Source: Caccousia sp900752115 (lineage in GTDB: Bacteria > Bacillota > Clostridia > Oscillospirales > Acutalibacteraceae). From it: DNA of 64,000 nt. The notes under the pieces were generated by a model. The model had not been told where the DNA came from, did no database searches, and saw nothing but the letters and a program-made list of their open reading frames with translations. Where the stretch lies: assembly GCA_902472225.1 (NCBI GenBank), contig CABRNB010000004.1, forward strand, positions 1 through 64,000, read 5' to 3'. Below are positions 43,731 to 52,894 of the stretch, piece after piece. A program made the position numbers and the translations under genes. Numbering within the stretch: the stretch's first letter is position 1; the number at the start of each line of letters is the position of its first letter.

Positions 43731-43791
43731 GCTGCTGTCGCTCCTACTGTGTTAAAAATTTCTGGGATAAAACGAAAAGAAAATCGCGGCC

Positions 43792-44151
43792 CTATTCTTT
43801 CACAAGAAACGGGTCGACGTCAATGGGCGTACCATCCTGCCAGAGGCGGTCAAGATCGTAAAAGGCTCGGGCCTCCGGCGTAAAAATGTGGACAATCACC
43901 GACTCGTAATCGAGAAGGATCCAGGAATTGGAGCGGTATCCCTCCACACGACCGGCCGGGACGCCCTTCTCCTTCAGCTGAAATTCCAGCTCGTCCGCCA
44001 GGGACTTGACATGTGTGGCGCTCGTACCGGTCGCCAGCACAAAATAATCTCCGAGCGTGGAAATCTGTGAGATCTCTATGAGCCGGAGCTGATCGGCTTT
44101 TTTTCGGTCCAAAATCTGTACGGCGGCAATCGCCAGTTCCTTGGCATCCAT
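43792..44151 (-). CDS. rsfS: ribosomal silencing factor RsfS
   Basis: A 119-residue RsfS (RsfA/Iojap/YqeL). It binds L14 on the 50S subunit and blocks subunit joining in starvation. Typical are DYFVLATGTSATHVKSLADELEFQLKEKG and the late GYRSNSWILLDYESVIVHIFTPEARAFYDLDRLW block. GGAGAAAG precedes the ATG. It lies between yqeK and leuS as often seen in Firmicutes. Confidence 0.96.
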   Translation of the reverse strand: MDAKELAIAAVQILDRKKADQLRLIEISQISTLGDYFVLATGTSATHVKSLADELEFQLKEKGVPAGRVEGYRSNSWILLDYESVIVHIFTPEARAFYDLDRLWQDGTPIDVDPFLVKE

Positions 44152-44169
44152 AGGCTTTCTCCTTGCTCT

Positions 44170-44763
44170 TTATTTGCTTTTGCCGGATTTTCCGGCGGCC
44201 TCCCGTTCCAGCAGGAGACTGTTGTAAAGGGAAACGGTATCCGGATGAATCAGCGCCTGATGCGAAGCAAGCTCCTCAATGGTAAAAGCGGTGCCCTCCA
44301 GCATGCAAGCCTCGAGATCCTGCTCGGCCAAACGGCGCAGCTTCTCGACGCCCTTGTAATCCCTGTCCTCCGAAACGAAATCCGCCGTAAAAATGATCCG
44401 CTCAAGCAGCGTCATACCGGCTTTACCGGTTGTATGCCAGCGCACAGCCCCGAGAATCTCCGGATCTGTCACACCGCACTCATGCTCAAGGTAAGCCGCT
44501 CCGAGAATGGCATGCCAGATTTTTCGGCTGCGGCGTTCCGTTTCCGTTAGTATTATAGCAAAGCCCTCCAGCATTTTCAATTGCTTGTCCGCGGGAATCT
44601 CCTTCGTAATATCATGAAGCAGTCCCGCAAGCTCTGCTTTCTTTTCGTCCGCACCATAGCGCTTTGCCAGACGAACCGCTTCTTTCGCTACACAGAGCGA
44701 ATGATGATAGCGCTTATCCGCGAGCATGGGGCGAATCAAGTCTTTGGCTTCCTGCGGCGTCAC
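44170..44763 (-). CDS. yqeK: HD-domain protein YqeK (symmetrical diadenosine tetraphosphatase-type)
   Basis: A 197-residue HD hydrolase. HD motif residues are in YHHSLCVAKEAVRLAKRY and LAGLLHDITKEIP (near 48-60), with VRWHTTGKAGM and FTADFVSEDRDYKGVEKLR further on. Family members (YqeK) split Ap4A symmetrically into two ADP. The C-terminal part is a little longer than in Bacillus. It begins with GTG at 44763 after AAGGGGG. It lies between nadD and rsfS, a conserved order. Confidence 0.92.
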   Translation of the reverse strand: MTPQEAKDLIRPMLADKRYHHSLCVAKEAVRLAKRYGADEKKAELAGLLHDITKEIPADKQLKMLEGFAIILTETERRSRKIWHAILGAAYLEHECGVTDPEILGAVRWHTTGKAGMTLLERIIFTADFVSEDRDYKGVEKLRRLAEQDLEACMLEGTAFTIEELASHQALIHPDTVSLYNSLLLEREAAGKSGKSK

Positions 44764-44790
44764 AGGGACGCCCCCTTTCCTTGTGTAAAC

Positions 44791-45393
44791 TCAAAAAGAA
44801 CGGTAAAGCCCGCGCTCCCGGATATACCGTCCCACAGGAGACGGAACCAAACCTGCGAGGCTTTTTCCTTCCCGGACTGCCTGACGCACCATGGTCGAAG
44901 AAATCGGGAGAAACTCAATCGGGCACAGATGCACCTGCGCGCCGAGCGTTTCCAGGCGCTCCTGCTGCTCATACAGTTCACCGCGGATTTCTCTGCTGCG
45001 CGGAGCCACACAGATATCCGCCGCGCCCCAGATACTCTCCGGATCGCGCCAGTTCTGAAGTGTCAGAAACATATCCTCCCCCATGAGAAGAAAGAGATGC
45101 GCACCCGGGTATTCCTCCTTCAGCACGCGAAGCGTATCTGACGTATAACTCTTGCCTCCGCGGCGAAGCTCCGTATCACTGACCCGGCAGAACGGGTGGT
45201 CGCGCACGGCAAGCCGGCACAACTCAAACCGATCGGCCGCGGGAGCCAAATCAGGAGCCTCCTTGTGCGGCGGTACAGCCGCGGGAATCAGAAGCACACG
45301 GTCAAGCGCGAGCAGACGGACAAACTCCTGCGCAATGTGCAGATGGCCGAAATGGATGGGATTGAAGGTTCCGCCAAACACACCCAGCCTCAT
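44791..45393 (-). CDS. nadD: nicotinate-nucleotide adenylyltransferase NadD
   Basis: A 200-residue NadD, making nicotinic acid adenine dinucleotide in NAD biosynthesis. Motif GGTFNPIHFGHLHIAQEF is at the N terminus, and the C-terminal ISSTMVRQAVREGKSLAGLVP motif completes the site. GGGGAG is about 10 nt before the ATG at 45393; a GTG at 45402 overlaps the yhbY stop and is another choice. Confidence 0.95.
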   Translation of the reverse strand: MRLGVFGGTFNPIHFGHLHIAQEFVRLLALDRVLLIPAAVPPHKEAPDLAPAADRFELCRLAVRDHPFCRVSDTELRRGGKSYTSDTLRVLKEEYPGAHLFLLMGEDMFLTLQNWRDPESIWGAADICVAPRSREIRGELYEQQERLETLGAQVHLCPIEFLPISSTMVRQAVREGKSLAGLVPSPVGRYIRERGLYRSF

Positions 45394-45398
45394 CGTCG

Positions 45399-45710
45399 TC
45401 ACACTCCCCGCGGCGCCTTCGGCAGCTGATACTTCGATTCCTTCTCTTTCTGACGGAACAAAACAAACTTGGATCCAATCACCTGCACCACCTCAGAGGA
45501 CGTCGCCTGCGCAATTTCCTCTGCGGCCTCGCGCGGAGAAAGGGGGCTTGTCTCCGTCAACACCTTTCCTTTGATAAGCTCGCGGGCGGCGAGCGCGTCG
45601 TCGGCCTGCTTCAAAAGCTCCGGGCTCATGCCGGACTTTCCAACCATCAATATGGTGTCCAGATCCACCGCAAGAGAGCGCAGATATGCGCGCTGTTTAC
45701 TCGTAAGCAT
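45399..45710 (-). CDS. yhbY: YhbY-family RNA-binding protein (CRM domain)
   Basis: A 103-residue CRM-domain protein. The conserved section is LTSKQRAYLRSLAVDLDTILMVGKSGMSPELL with the GxxG-like VGKSG loop, and VQVIGSKFVLFRQKEKESK later. YhbY relatives bind the 50S assembly intermediate. It overlaps or abuts nadD in a typical rdgB-yhbY-nadD order. The start ATG at 45710 has AGGAGTATCC upstream. Confidence 0.93.
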   Translation of the reverse strand: MLTSKQRAYLRSLAVDLDTILMVGKSGMSPELLKQADDALAARELIKGKVLTETSPLSPREAAEEIAQATSSEVVQVIGSKFVLFRQKEKESKYQLPKAPRGV

Positions 45711-45731
45711 GGATACTCCTCCTTCCTTCTG

Positions 45732-46316
45732 TCAGCGATCGGCGTTGCGTTCCTGCAGGCGGGCAGCCAGCAGACGGAGCGCCTTGCCGCGGTGGCTAAC
45801 AGCGTCCTTCTCAGACGGCGTCAGCTCCGCATAGGTTTTCTTCCCCACAAGGAAGATAGGATCATAACCAAACCCGTCGTTACCACGGGGCAGATACGCA
45901 ACACGACCTTCGCAGACCCCCGTGACGGTGATTTCCTCTCCATCCGGGAAAGCGCAGCAAACGGCGCTGACAAAACGGGCTGTCCTCTCCTCATCCGGCA
46001 CGCCACGCATCTCGTCAAGCAGCTTGCGGTTGCGATCCGCGTCTGTCGCGTCAGGTCCGGCATAACGGGCGGAATACACACCCGGTGCGCCGCCGAGAGC
46101 GTCGACCACAATTCCGGAGTCGTCCGCAACGCTCGGAAGACCTGTCGCCCGGCAGGCCGAGCGGGCCTTGAGCTGCGCATTTTCCTCAAAGGTCGTTCCC
46201 GTCTCCTCCACCTCCGGCAGATCGGCGGTGGTCACCTCGATTCCGAGGGGAGCAAGAATACGCTGCAGCTCCGTCACCTTATGCCGGTTGTGCGTTGCCA
46301 TGATAAATGTTTCCAA
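45732..46316 (-). CDS. rdgB: XTP/dITP diphosphatase (RdgB/Ham1)
   Basis: A 194-residue Ham1/RdgB pyrophosphatase that removes non-canonical purine nucleotides. Visible are ATHNRHKVTELQRIL at the start, PEVEETGTTFEENAQLKA, VADDSGIVVDALGGAPGVYSARYAG and GYDPIFL. A TTG at 46316 has GGAG nearby; the ATG at 46301 (MATHNRH) is an alternative without a clear site. It follows ftsY by 14 nt. Confidence 0.95.
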   Translation of the reverse strand: METFIMATHNRHKVTELQRILAPLGIEVTTADLPEVEETGTTFEENAQLKARSACRATGLPSVADDSGIVVDALGGAPGVYSARYAGPDATDADRNRKLLDEMRGVPDEERTARFVSAVCCAFPDGEEITVTGVCEGRVAYLPRGNDGFGYDPIFLVGKKTYAELTPSEKDAVSHRGKALRLLAARLQERNADR

Positions 46317-46330
46317 AAAGCTTCTCTCCT

Positions 46331-47242
46331 TTATTCCTGTTCGAACAGTGCCTGCGCAAACTCATCTGCATCAAACGGCTGCAGATCGTCGAGCTGCTCA
46401 CCCACGCCGATGAATTTGACCGGAATTTTCAAATCCTCGCGAATTGCGATGACGACGCCGCCCTTCGGCGTACCGTCAAGCTTCGTCAGGACGATACCGG
46501 TAATATCAGCGGCATTCTTGAACTCACGCGCCTGATTAACGGCATTCTGACCCGTGGCAGCATCAAGTACGAGAAGGACCTCCTTCGCCGCCCCTGGCAA
46601 TTCCCGATCAATAATGCGGTTGATCTTGGCAAGCTCCGCCATCAGATTCTTCTTGTTGTGCAGACGGCCGGCAGTATCGCAGATAACCACGTCCGCACCT
46701 CTCGCTTTCGCCGCGGAAATCGCGTCGAACACGACACTGGCCGGATCGCTTCCTTCGCTCTGCTTCACAATATCACAGCCGCTGCGCTGCGCCCAAACCT
46801 CGAGCTGATCAATCGCAGCTGCACGGAAGGTATCCGCGGCGGCAAGAATCACGCGCTTCCCCTCGCTCTTGAGGCGATAGGCCAGCTTGCCGATGGTCGT
46901 CGTCTTGCCTACACCGTTCACGCCGATCACAAGAATGACAGACGGACTGGTGGAAAGATCCAGCTCCTCCCCGCCGCGCATCATGTCCGCCGTAATCTCG
47001 CGGATCAGACCGTAAATCTCATTGGGATCGCTGATTTTTCTCTCCTTGACCTGGCGGCGGCATTCCTCACAGATCCGCTCTGCTGTCGGTACGCCGACGT
47101 CGCCAAGGACAAGCAGCTCTTCGAGCTCCTCAAACAGCTCCTCGTCAATTTTCTGAAAGGAATGAAGCATCTTATCGATCGAGGTACTGACGTTCTCCCT
47201 CGTCTTTTTCAGCCCTTCCTTGATTTTTGCAAATAAGCCCAT
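46331..47242 (-). CDS. ftsY: signal recognition particle receptor FtsY
   Basis: A 303-residue SRP receptor GTPase with a short N-domain and no long acidic A-region. The G1 motif is GVNGVGKTTTIGKLA (near 109-123), G3 VVICDTAGRLHNKKNLM, G4 TKLDGTPKGG and the closing GVGEQLDDLQPF. It receives ribosome-nascent-chain complexes at the membrane. GGGAGG precedes the ATG. A promoter candidate (47311-47339) lies upstream, so it may be transcribed separately from smc. Confidence 0.97.
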   Translation of the reverse strand: MGLFAKIKEGLKKTRENVSTSIDKMLHSFQKIDEELFEELEELLVLGDVGVPTAERICEECRRQVKERKISDPNEIYGLIREITADMMRGGEELDLSTSPSVILVIGVNGVGKTTTIGKLAYRLKSEGKRVILAAADTFRAAAIDQLEVWAQRSGCDIVKQSEGSDPASVVFDAISAAKARGADVVICDTAGRLHNKKNLMAELAKINRIIDRELPGAAKEVLLVLDAATGQNAVNQAREFKNAADITGIVLTKLDGTPKGGVVIAIREDLKIPVKFIGVGEQLDDLQPFDADEFAQALFEQE

Positions 47243-47310
47243 AGCGGCCTCCCTTTTCGGAAGTATTCACGCGCCGCGCCGGACAAATCCGGCGGGCGGC
47301 TGACTCTCTT

Positions 47311-47339
47311 ATTGTATCGCCTTGCCGCCGCTGCGTCAA
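47311..47339 (-). promoter_or_regulatory. sigma-A-type promoter for ftsY
   Basis: On the minus strand TTGACG (47334-47339), 17 nt and TACAAT (47311-47316), about 70 nt before ftsY. A short GC-rich hairpin (CGCCGGA-caaa-TCCGGCG, 47277-47294) lies in the leader. Confidence 0.7.
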
Positions 47340-47426
47340 GGACTCAATCCCAATCCGCCCGATTTTGGAAGGGCAGGAACTCCCTCTCAGACAGGCATGA
47401 ATCCCCTCTGCGGGAGCATCGGGACA

Positions 47427-50400
47427 TTATGCGTTTTTCTGAGAAAGCAGGTGCTGTTCAATCTCCGCGGCAGACATTTTCAGAAGCTTGGACACACCCT
47501 CATCCTGCATGGTAACGCCATACAGGACGTCGGCCTCCTCCATGGTGCCGCGGCGGTGCGTGATGGCAATGAACTGCGTACGCTGATTCATCCGGCGCAA
47601 GTATGCGGCAAAACGCGTCACATTCACATCGTCAAGAGCAGCCTCAATCTCATCAAGAACGCAGAACGGCGGCGGATTCACCTTCATGATGGCGAAATAG
47701 AGCGCAATAGCCACCAGCGCTTTCTCGCCGCCCGAGAGGCTTTCGAGATTGTTGACAATCTTGCCGGGAGGCTGCACGGCGATATCAATGCCGCATTGCA
47801 GCACATCCTCCGGATCGCTGAGCGAAAGCTCCGCTGTGCCTCCTCCAAACAGCTCACGGAAAACCTCCGTAAAATGACGGGAGATCTCCGAAAAACGCTC
47901 GAGGAAAAGATCCTTCATCTGCTTTGTCAGCTCCGCGATCAGGCGGCGGAGACTGTCGCGGCTCTGCTCCACATCGGACACCTGGGCGGAAAGGAACTCG
48001 TATCGCTCGCTGACTTCCTTATATTCCTCAATCGCCGCTACATTCACGGAACCGAGAGACTTGATCGCCGTCTTGATCTCGTTGAGACGGCGGCGTGCCT
48101 GCTGCGGATCGTCCGGCTTTCGATAGGATTCCTCCGCTTCGCGGCGCGTCAGCTCATATTCTTCCCACAGCCGTGCCGTAATTTCGTCGTACTCCTTCTG
48201 CAGGTTTCCGCGGCGCTCCTCCAAACGGGCAACCTCGTGGCCAACCTTTTCCCGCTCGGAAGACTTTTCTCTCTCCCGGGTGCGCAGCTCGGTCGTCTGC
48301 CGCTCCAATTCCATCCGGCGGCTGTTGACACTCTCGATCCCATCAGCGGCTTTTTTCGCCTCGCCGCGCAGCCGTTCCGCCTCGCAGCGAACCTCCTCGA
48401 TCCGCGCACGGATCCCGGCAAGAGAACCTTCCACCGTCTCTTTTTCGCGGCGCAGTGCCTCAGCGCGATCCTCATGGCCTGCCCGGCGGCGTTCCAGCTC
48501 TTCCACCATGGTTTCGAGAGCGGAAATGTCCTTACGCAGCTCCAGCATCCGCATCCGGTGCTCCTGCAGCTGCGCCGCCAACTCGTCAGAACGGCGGTTG
48601 CTTTCGTCACGGCTCTCGTGAATTTTGCTGAGCTGTTCCTGTAAACCGGCCATTTGCTCCGTAAACCCGGCCGCTTTCCGTTCCGCTTCCAGTCTCAAAC
48701 TCTCGAGCTCCTCAAGACGGCGGGCGGATTCCTCGTCCTCACGCCGCAGAGCCTCCTCGTCGCGGGAAAGCGATTCCAGCGCGGCGGAAGCGCTCTTTTC
48801 TTCCGTCTCAAAGCGAACGGCGTCTTCCTGTGCGGTGGAGAGCTCCGCGCGGACGGCGGACAGCTCTGCTTCCTCGCGGGCTGCCTCCTCCTGCAGCGTC
48901 TTCCAGCGCGCCTGCGCCTGTTCCGTCTGCTCCGCCAGCGCCTTTGCCTCCGCGCGGAGGCGGTCGATCTCCGCCCTGCGGCTGAGCAGACCGGAATTGC
49001 GCGCAAGCGAGCCGCCTGTCAGCGAGCCGCCCGCGTTGACCACCTGACCGTCCAGCGTAACAACACGGAACCGGTAAGAGAAACGCTTCGCAATAGCGAC
49101 GGCGCTGTCAAGATCTTCCGCGATCACAATACGGCCGAGCAGGGAGTGCAAAATTCCCTCATACTCGGGTTTGCATTGGCAGAGCCTGCCGGCAAGACCG
49201 ACGAAACCCGCGCAGTCCTCCAGCCCCTGCTCCCGCAGCAGGCTGCCGCGGATGGTGGAAACGGGCAAAAACGTGGCCCGGCCCGCATCCCGCTGCTTGA
49301 GCAAACCGATGGCAAGCTTCGCGTCGCGCTCCGTACTGACCACGATATTCTGCATGGCAGGGCCGAGAGCGGTCTCAATGGCGACGGCATACTGCGGCGG
49401 AACCTGCAGCAAGCGGGACACAGGGCCGTGAATACCGGCGAGCGCGCCTCGCTTTGTCTCACGCATCACCGTTTTGACGCTCTGGGAAAATCCCTCCATG
49501 TTGCGCTCCAAATCCTCGAGCAGACGGGCGCGGCGTTCTCTCTCCTGTGTGTCCAGATGCAGGGCGTCTCCCTGCTTTTTGGACTCCTCAGCCTTTTTCC
49601 GGCGGCTCTCGAGACGCAGCTCTCTGCCTCGCACCGCGTTGCGCAGGGAGTCGATCCGCTCACGCGTCTCCTCGAGCAGACGGGCGCAGTCTGCGCGCTC
49701 CGCTTCCAGCGAGGCGCGGCGCTCCTGCTTTTCCTGACGGCTTGTCTCAGCCGCCGCGCGCCGCAGGCGAAGCTCTTCGGCGGAGGAAGCCGCCGTATTC
49801 GCCGCAAGACGCGATTCCGTAGCCGAGGTTGTCAGCTCTGCCACCGCGCGGGAAAGATCAGCGATACGTCCGCTGACCTCGTCCATGCCGCGGCGCAGCT
49901 CATCGAGAGCAGCGGAACATTCCTGTTCCTTCTCCTTCACCGTTTCAATTTCTGTATTTTTCTCCGCGATCTCCGCCCGTTTTGCGGCAATCTCTCCGTC
50001 GACAGACTGACCGGATTGCGCAGCCTCCAACAGCTCGCGGTCAATTCGGGCAATATTCTCGTTCGCATGCAGGATATCGTTCTCAAAAACGGAGATTTCG
50101 CCGTCCTTCCGGGCGGCGGCTTCCTCGAGACGCGCGCTCTCCTGCCGCAGCTCGTCTGCCTTTGCCGCGCATTCATTGCTTTGCCGGAAAACGTGATCAA
50201 TCTCCGCGTCTATCGCTTCGATCGCTTTTTCCGCATCCTCGTATTGGCTTCGCGCAACAAGCAGCTTATCGTCGTGCTCGCGCAGGATTCGGCCGGAGCG
50301 CTCGAGCGTTTCAAGCCAAAGACCTATCTCAATGGTCCGCTTCTCTCCGGAAAGAGCAAGAAACTGCTGCGCCTTCTCGGACTGCTCCTTCAAGGGCCCG

Positions 50401-51005
50401 ATACGCTCTTCCAGTTCGGAGAGAATGTCGCGCAGGCGAAGCAAATTTTCTTCCGCGCGATCCAAGCGGTTTTCCGCTTCCTCCTTGCGGTAACGGAAGC
50501 GGGAAATCCCGGCCGCCTCTTCGAAAATTTCACGCCTGTCTTCGCTGCGGGCCGCCACAATGCTGTCAATCTTACCCTGTCCAATCATCGAATAGCCGTC
50601 GCGGCCAAGACCGGTATCAAGGAAAAGCTCAGTAATATCACGTAAACGCACGGACGCCTTATTGAGCTGATATTCGCTCTCGCCGGATCGGTAGTAACGG
50701 CGGGTAATCGACACCTCGTCGCTGTCGAAAGCAAGCCCTCTGTCTCTGTTGTCGATGGTGAGCGTAACCTCGGCAAAGCCCTGCGCCTTCCGGTGCGGCG
50801 TGCCGTTAAAAATCAGCCCTTCCATGCGGGCGCAGCGAAGCGTCCTGGCGGACTGTTCCCCCAGGACCCAGCGAATCGCGTCAGAGATATTGCTTTTTCC
50901 GCTTCCGTTCGGACCAACGACAGCCGTCACGCCGTTGTCAAAGGACAGCGTCGTCCTGTCCGGAAAGGTTTTAAAGCCCTGTAACTCGAGAGATTTTAAA
51001 CGCAA
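47427..51005 (-). CDS. smc: chromosome segregation protein SMC
   Basis: A 1192-residue SMC. The N-terminal head has Walker A GPNGSGKSNISDAIRWVLGE (near residue 32), then a long coiled coil. The hinge (about 510-660) contains GVLAGIHGPVSR-like sequence (ALAGIHGPVSRLLQV) and a Gly-rich NAGGSLTGGSLARN loop. A second coil follows, then the C-terminal head with signature LSGGEKALVAIALYFA and Walker B FCVLDEIEAALDD. It compacts and segregates chromosomes with ScpA and ScpB. Starts with TTG at 51005, with AAGGAGG about 10 nt upstream. The order rnc - radical SAM - smc - ftsY is conserved in Clostridia. Confidence 0.97.
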   Translation of the reverse strand: MRLKSLELQGFKTFPDRTTLSFDNGVTAVVGPNGSGKSNISDAIRWVLGEQSARTLRCARMEGLIFNGTPHRKAQGFAEVTLTIDNRDRGLAFDSDEVSITRRYYRSGESEYQLNKASVRLRDITELFLDTGLGRDGYSMIGQGKIDSIVAARSEDRREIFEEAAGISRFRYRKEEAENRLDRAEENLLRLRDILSELEERIGPLKEQSEKAQQFLALSGEKRTIEIGLWLETLERSGRILREHDDKLLVARSQYEDAEKAIEAIDAEIDHVFRQSNECAAKADELRQESARLEEAAARKDGEISVFENDILHANENIARIDRELLEAAQSGQSVDGEIAAKRAEIAEKNTEIETVKEKEQECSAALDELRRGMDEVSGRIADLSRAVAELTTSATESRLAANTAASSAEELRLRRAAAETSRQEKQERRASLEAERADCARLLEETRERIDSLRNAVRGRELRLESRRKKAEESKKQGDALHLDTQERERRARLLEDLERNMEGFSQSVKTVMRETKRGALAGIHGPVSRLLQVPPQYAVAIETALGPAMQNIVVSTERDAKLAIGLLKQRDAGRATFLPVSTIRGSLLREQGLEDCAGFVGLAGRLCQCKPEYEGILHSLLGRIVIAEDLDSAVAIAKRFSYRFRVVTLDGQVVNAGGSLTGGSLARNSGLLSRRAEIDRLRAEAKALAEQTEQAQARWKTLQEEAAREEAELSAVRAELSTAQEDAVRFETEEKSASAALESLSRDEEALRREDEESARRLEELESLRLEAERKAAGFTEQMAGLQEQLSKIHESRDESNRRSDELAAQLQEHRMRMLELRKDISALETMVEELERRRAGHEDRAEALRREKETVEGSLAGIRARIEEVRCEAERLRGEAKKAADGIESVNSRRMELERQTTELRTREREKSSEREKVGHEVARLEERRGNLQKEYDEITARLWEEYELTRREAEESYRKPDDPQQARRRLNEIKTAIKSLGSVNVAAIEEYKEVSERYEFLSAQVSDVEQSRDSLRRLIAELTKQMKDLFLERFSEISRHFTEVFRELFGGGTAELSLSDPEDVLQCGIDIAVQPPGKIVNNLESLSGGEKALVAIALYFAIMKVNPPPFCVLDEIEAALDDVNVTRFAAYLRRMNQRTQFIAITHRRGTMEEADVLYGVTMQDEGVSKLLKMSAAEIEQHLLSQKNA

Positions 51006-51149
51006 AGAGCCATGCCCTCCTTATTCGTGTGGCCTTTGTTTGAACATCCGGGAAAGCGACGCCGCTCTGCGGCTTGAAGCGCCCTCCCATAAAAAACGGG
51101 GCGTTTTCCGCCGGGTTGTGCAAACTGAATTCTTCGAACCGCCTTTTCG

Positions 51150-52184
51150 TCACACCGGACGATCCGTGAAGGAGAAAAGCCGTTCCTCCTCTCCGGGAAA
51201 AGAGACGGAAAACCAGCCCCGCGGAATTTCCTCCCGTGGGACAACAGTGACAGAATACCCTTTCCCACACAGCTCGCTCACGTTCGCGCGCTTCTGACCG
51301 AGTACAGCGGAAAGATCGCGCGGCGAAACAAAGAGACGGCAAGCTTCCGTCCGCCCTCCGAGCGCACGCTCAATTCCGCAGAGAAATCGGCGGCTCTGGC
51401 ACAGCTCCCGGAAAGCGGGATGATACGGCCCGGCCAGACGATCATGCTCCAGCTCCGGCGAGCTGTGCAGACCCAATCGAATCACACGGATCCCCTGCGA
51501 CTCAAAAAAATCGAGAAGATCCGCACAGAGTTCGATCGCTTCTCCAAGCTCCATCGGCCGATACGTTCCTTCCTCATACCAGCGGGCCATTGCCGTACCG
51601 GGCAAAACAATTGCCGGATAAATCCGCATCGTCTCGGGACGCAGCGCGGCCAGGCGGCGAGCCGTTTCCCTCGCGCCCTCCGGCGAGTCCCCCGGCAGTC
51701 CCGTCATCATCTGCAGTCCAAGAGAAAGCCCCGCTTCCTGAATCAGCCGGGAAGCACACTCCACGTCGGCGGCAGTATGCCCTCTGCCGTTTTTGAGGAG
51801 AACAGCGTCATCCATGCTCTGCGCACCAAGCTCAACCGCCTTCACGCCGTAATCCTTCAGGAGCGAAAGGATCTCCGCGTCAATACAGTCAGGCCGTGTG
51901 GAGCAGCGAATCCCTGAAAAAACGCCTTCGCGCAAAAAAGGCTGCACCGCTTCCAGCAGAGGGACCATCAAATCGCGCCCGATGGCGGTAAAGCTGCCCC
52001 CAAAGAAAGCAAACTCCGCCGGCACGCCGGGAGGCAATGTTTCCGCAGCACGCTGGGCCGCCGCCCGAACTTCGGCAGGACCGGGCAGCGCAGCACAGCC
52101 TGTAATGGTATTTTGATTGCAGAAGCTGCACCGGTGAGGACAACCGATGTGCGGCACAAAGACGGCCGCATTTGCATGGCGCAT
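51150..52184 (-). CDS. radical SAM protein (Elp3-like, clostridial rnc-smc neighbour)
   Basis: A 344-residue radical SAM protein. The cluster motif CxxxCxxC is in HIGCPHRCSFCNQNTITG (near 14-25), followed by AFFGGSFTAIGRDLM and LGAQSMDDAVLLKNGRGHT, as in Elp3/HemN-type enzymes. It lacks an acetyltransferase domain. Proteins of this kind sit between rnc and smc in many Clostridia and are annotated as oxygen-independent coproporphyrinogen-III oxidase-like or Elp3-like; no reaction is proven. Its ATG shares a base with the rnc stop (TGATG). Confidence 0.9.
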   Translation of the reverse strand: MRHANAAVFVPHIGCPHRCSFCNQNTITGCAALPGPAEVRAAAQRAAETLPPGVPAEFAFFGGSFTAIGRDLMVPLLEAVQPFLREGVFSGIRCSTRPDCIDAEILSLLKDYGVKAVELGAQSMDDAVLLKNGRGHTAADVECASRLIQEAGLSLGLQMMTGLPGDSPEGARETARRLAALRPETMRIYPAIVLPGTAMARWYEEGTYRPMELGEAIELCADLLDFFESQGIRVIRLGLHSSPELEHDRLAGPYHPAFRELCQSRRFLCGIERALGGRTEACRLFVSPRDLSAVLGQKRANVSELCGKGYSVTVVPREEIPRGWFSVSFPGEEERLFSFTDRPV

Positions 52185-52894
52185 CAGTAGCCCATCAGCT
52201 CGAGAGCCTCGCGGGCGGCCTGCTGCTCCGCTTCCTTTTTGCTGCGCCCGCCTCCCTTGCCGATCACATTCGAGTTCAAATGCACCTCGACGGTAAAGTG
52301 CTTGTCATGATCCGGACCGCTTTCGCCCGTGAGGACATACTCGAGCGATTCCTCCGGATTCTTCTGAATGATTTCCTGCAGCATGGTCTTGTAATCCTTG
52401 AACGGCTTGGGCCGGGCAGTCTGAAGCATCGGCTTGATAAAGCGCAGAATAAAGCTGCGCGCCTCCTCCATACCGCCGTCCAGATAGATGGCCGCAATAA
52501 TCGCTTCAAACGCATCCGCCAGAATGGACGAACGGGATGCGCCGCCGGAATTCTGCTCGCCGTGGCTGAGCAGGAGATACTTTCCTACCTCAAGCTGACG
52601 GGAAAACCCACAGCACGCCTTCTCACAAACAAGAGCCGCACGCGTCTTGGTCAGCTCCCCCTCCGGCAAATGCGGACAATGACAGAACAGGTAATCCGCC
52701 ACCACATAACCGAGCACGGAATCGCCGAGGAATTCCAGCCGTTCGTTGCTGCCTGACGATTTCTTGTTTTCGTTTGCGTAGGAGGAATGCGTCAGAGCGT
52801 TCCGGAGCAGCCCGATATTCTGAAAGTGATAGCCGATATTTTTCTCAAGCGCTTTCCAATCGGGAGCAGGCACAGGCTGTCTGGAGCGGCTCAT
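52184..52894 (-). CDS. rnc: ribonuclease III
   Basis: A 236-residue RNase III. The signature ERLEFLGDSVLGYVVADYLF (near 45-65) holds the catalytic acidic residues and is followed by further acidic sites (ADAFEAIIAAIYLDGG). The C-terminal dsRNA-binding domain ends with GGRSKKEAEQQAAREAL. It processes rRNA and cleaves double-stranded RNA. It overlaps plsX by 4 bp and the radical SAM gene by 1 bp. Confidence 0.97.
   Translation of the reverse strand: MSRSRQPVPAPDWKALEKNIGYHFQNIGLLRNALTHSSYANENKKSSGSNERLEFLGDSVLGYVVADYLFCHCPHLPEGELTKTRAALVCEKACCGFSRQLEVGKYLLLSHGEQNSGGASRSSILADAFEAIIAAIYLDGGMEEARSFILRFIKPMLQTARPKPFKDYKTMLQEIIQKNPEESLEYVLTGESGPDHDKHFTVEVHLNSNVIGKGGGRSKKEAEQQAAREALELMGY

Noticed and set aside
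43731..43791. T-box riboswitch before leuS
   Set aside because: Only about 60 nt separate rsfS and leuS, and no TGGTACCGCG-type sequence or terminator is visible.
41166..43883. A 905-codon plus-strand frame opposite leuS
   Set aside because: leuS has all synthetase motifs on the minus strand; the plus-strand frame is a codon-bias shadow.
48654..50645. A 663-codon plus-strand frame opposite smc
   Set aside because: It is antisense to the SMC coiled coil, has no ribosome binding site or domain.
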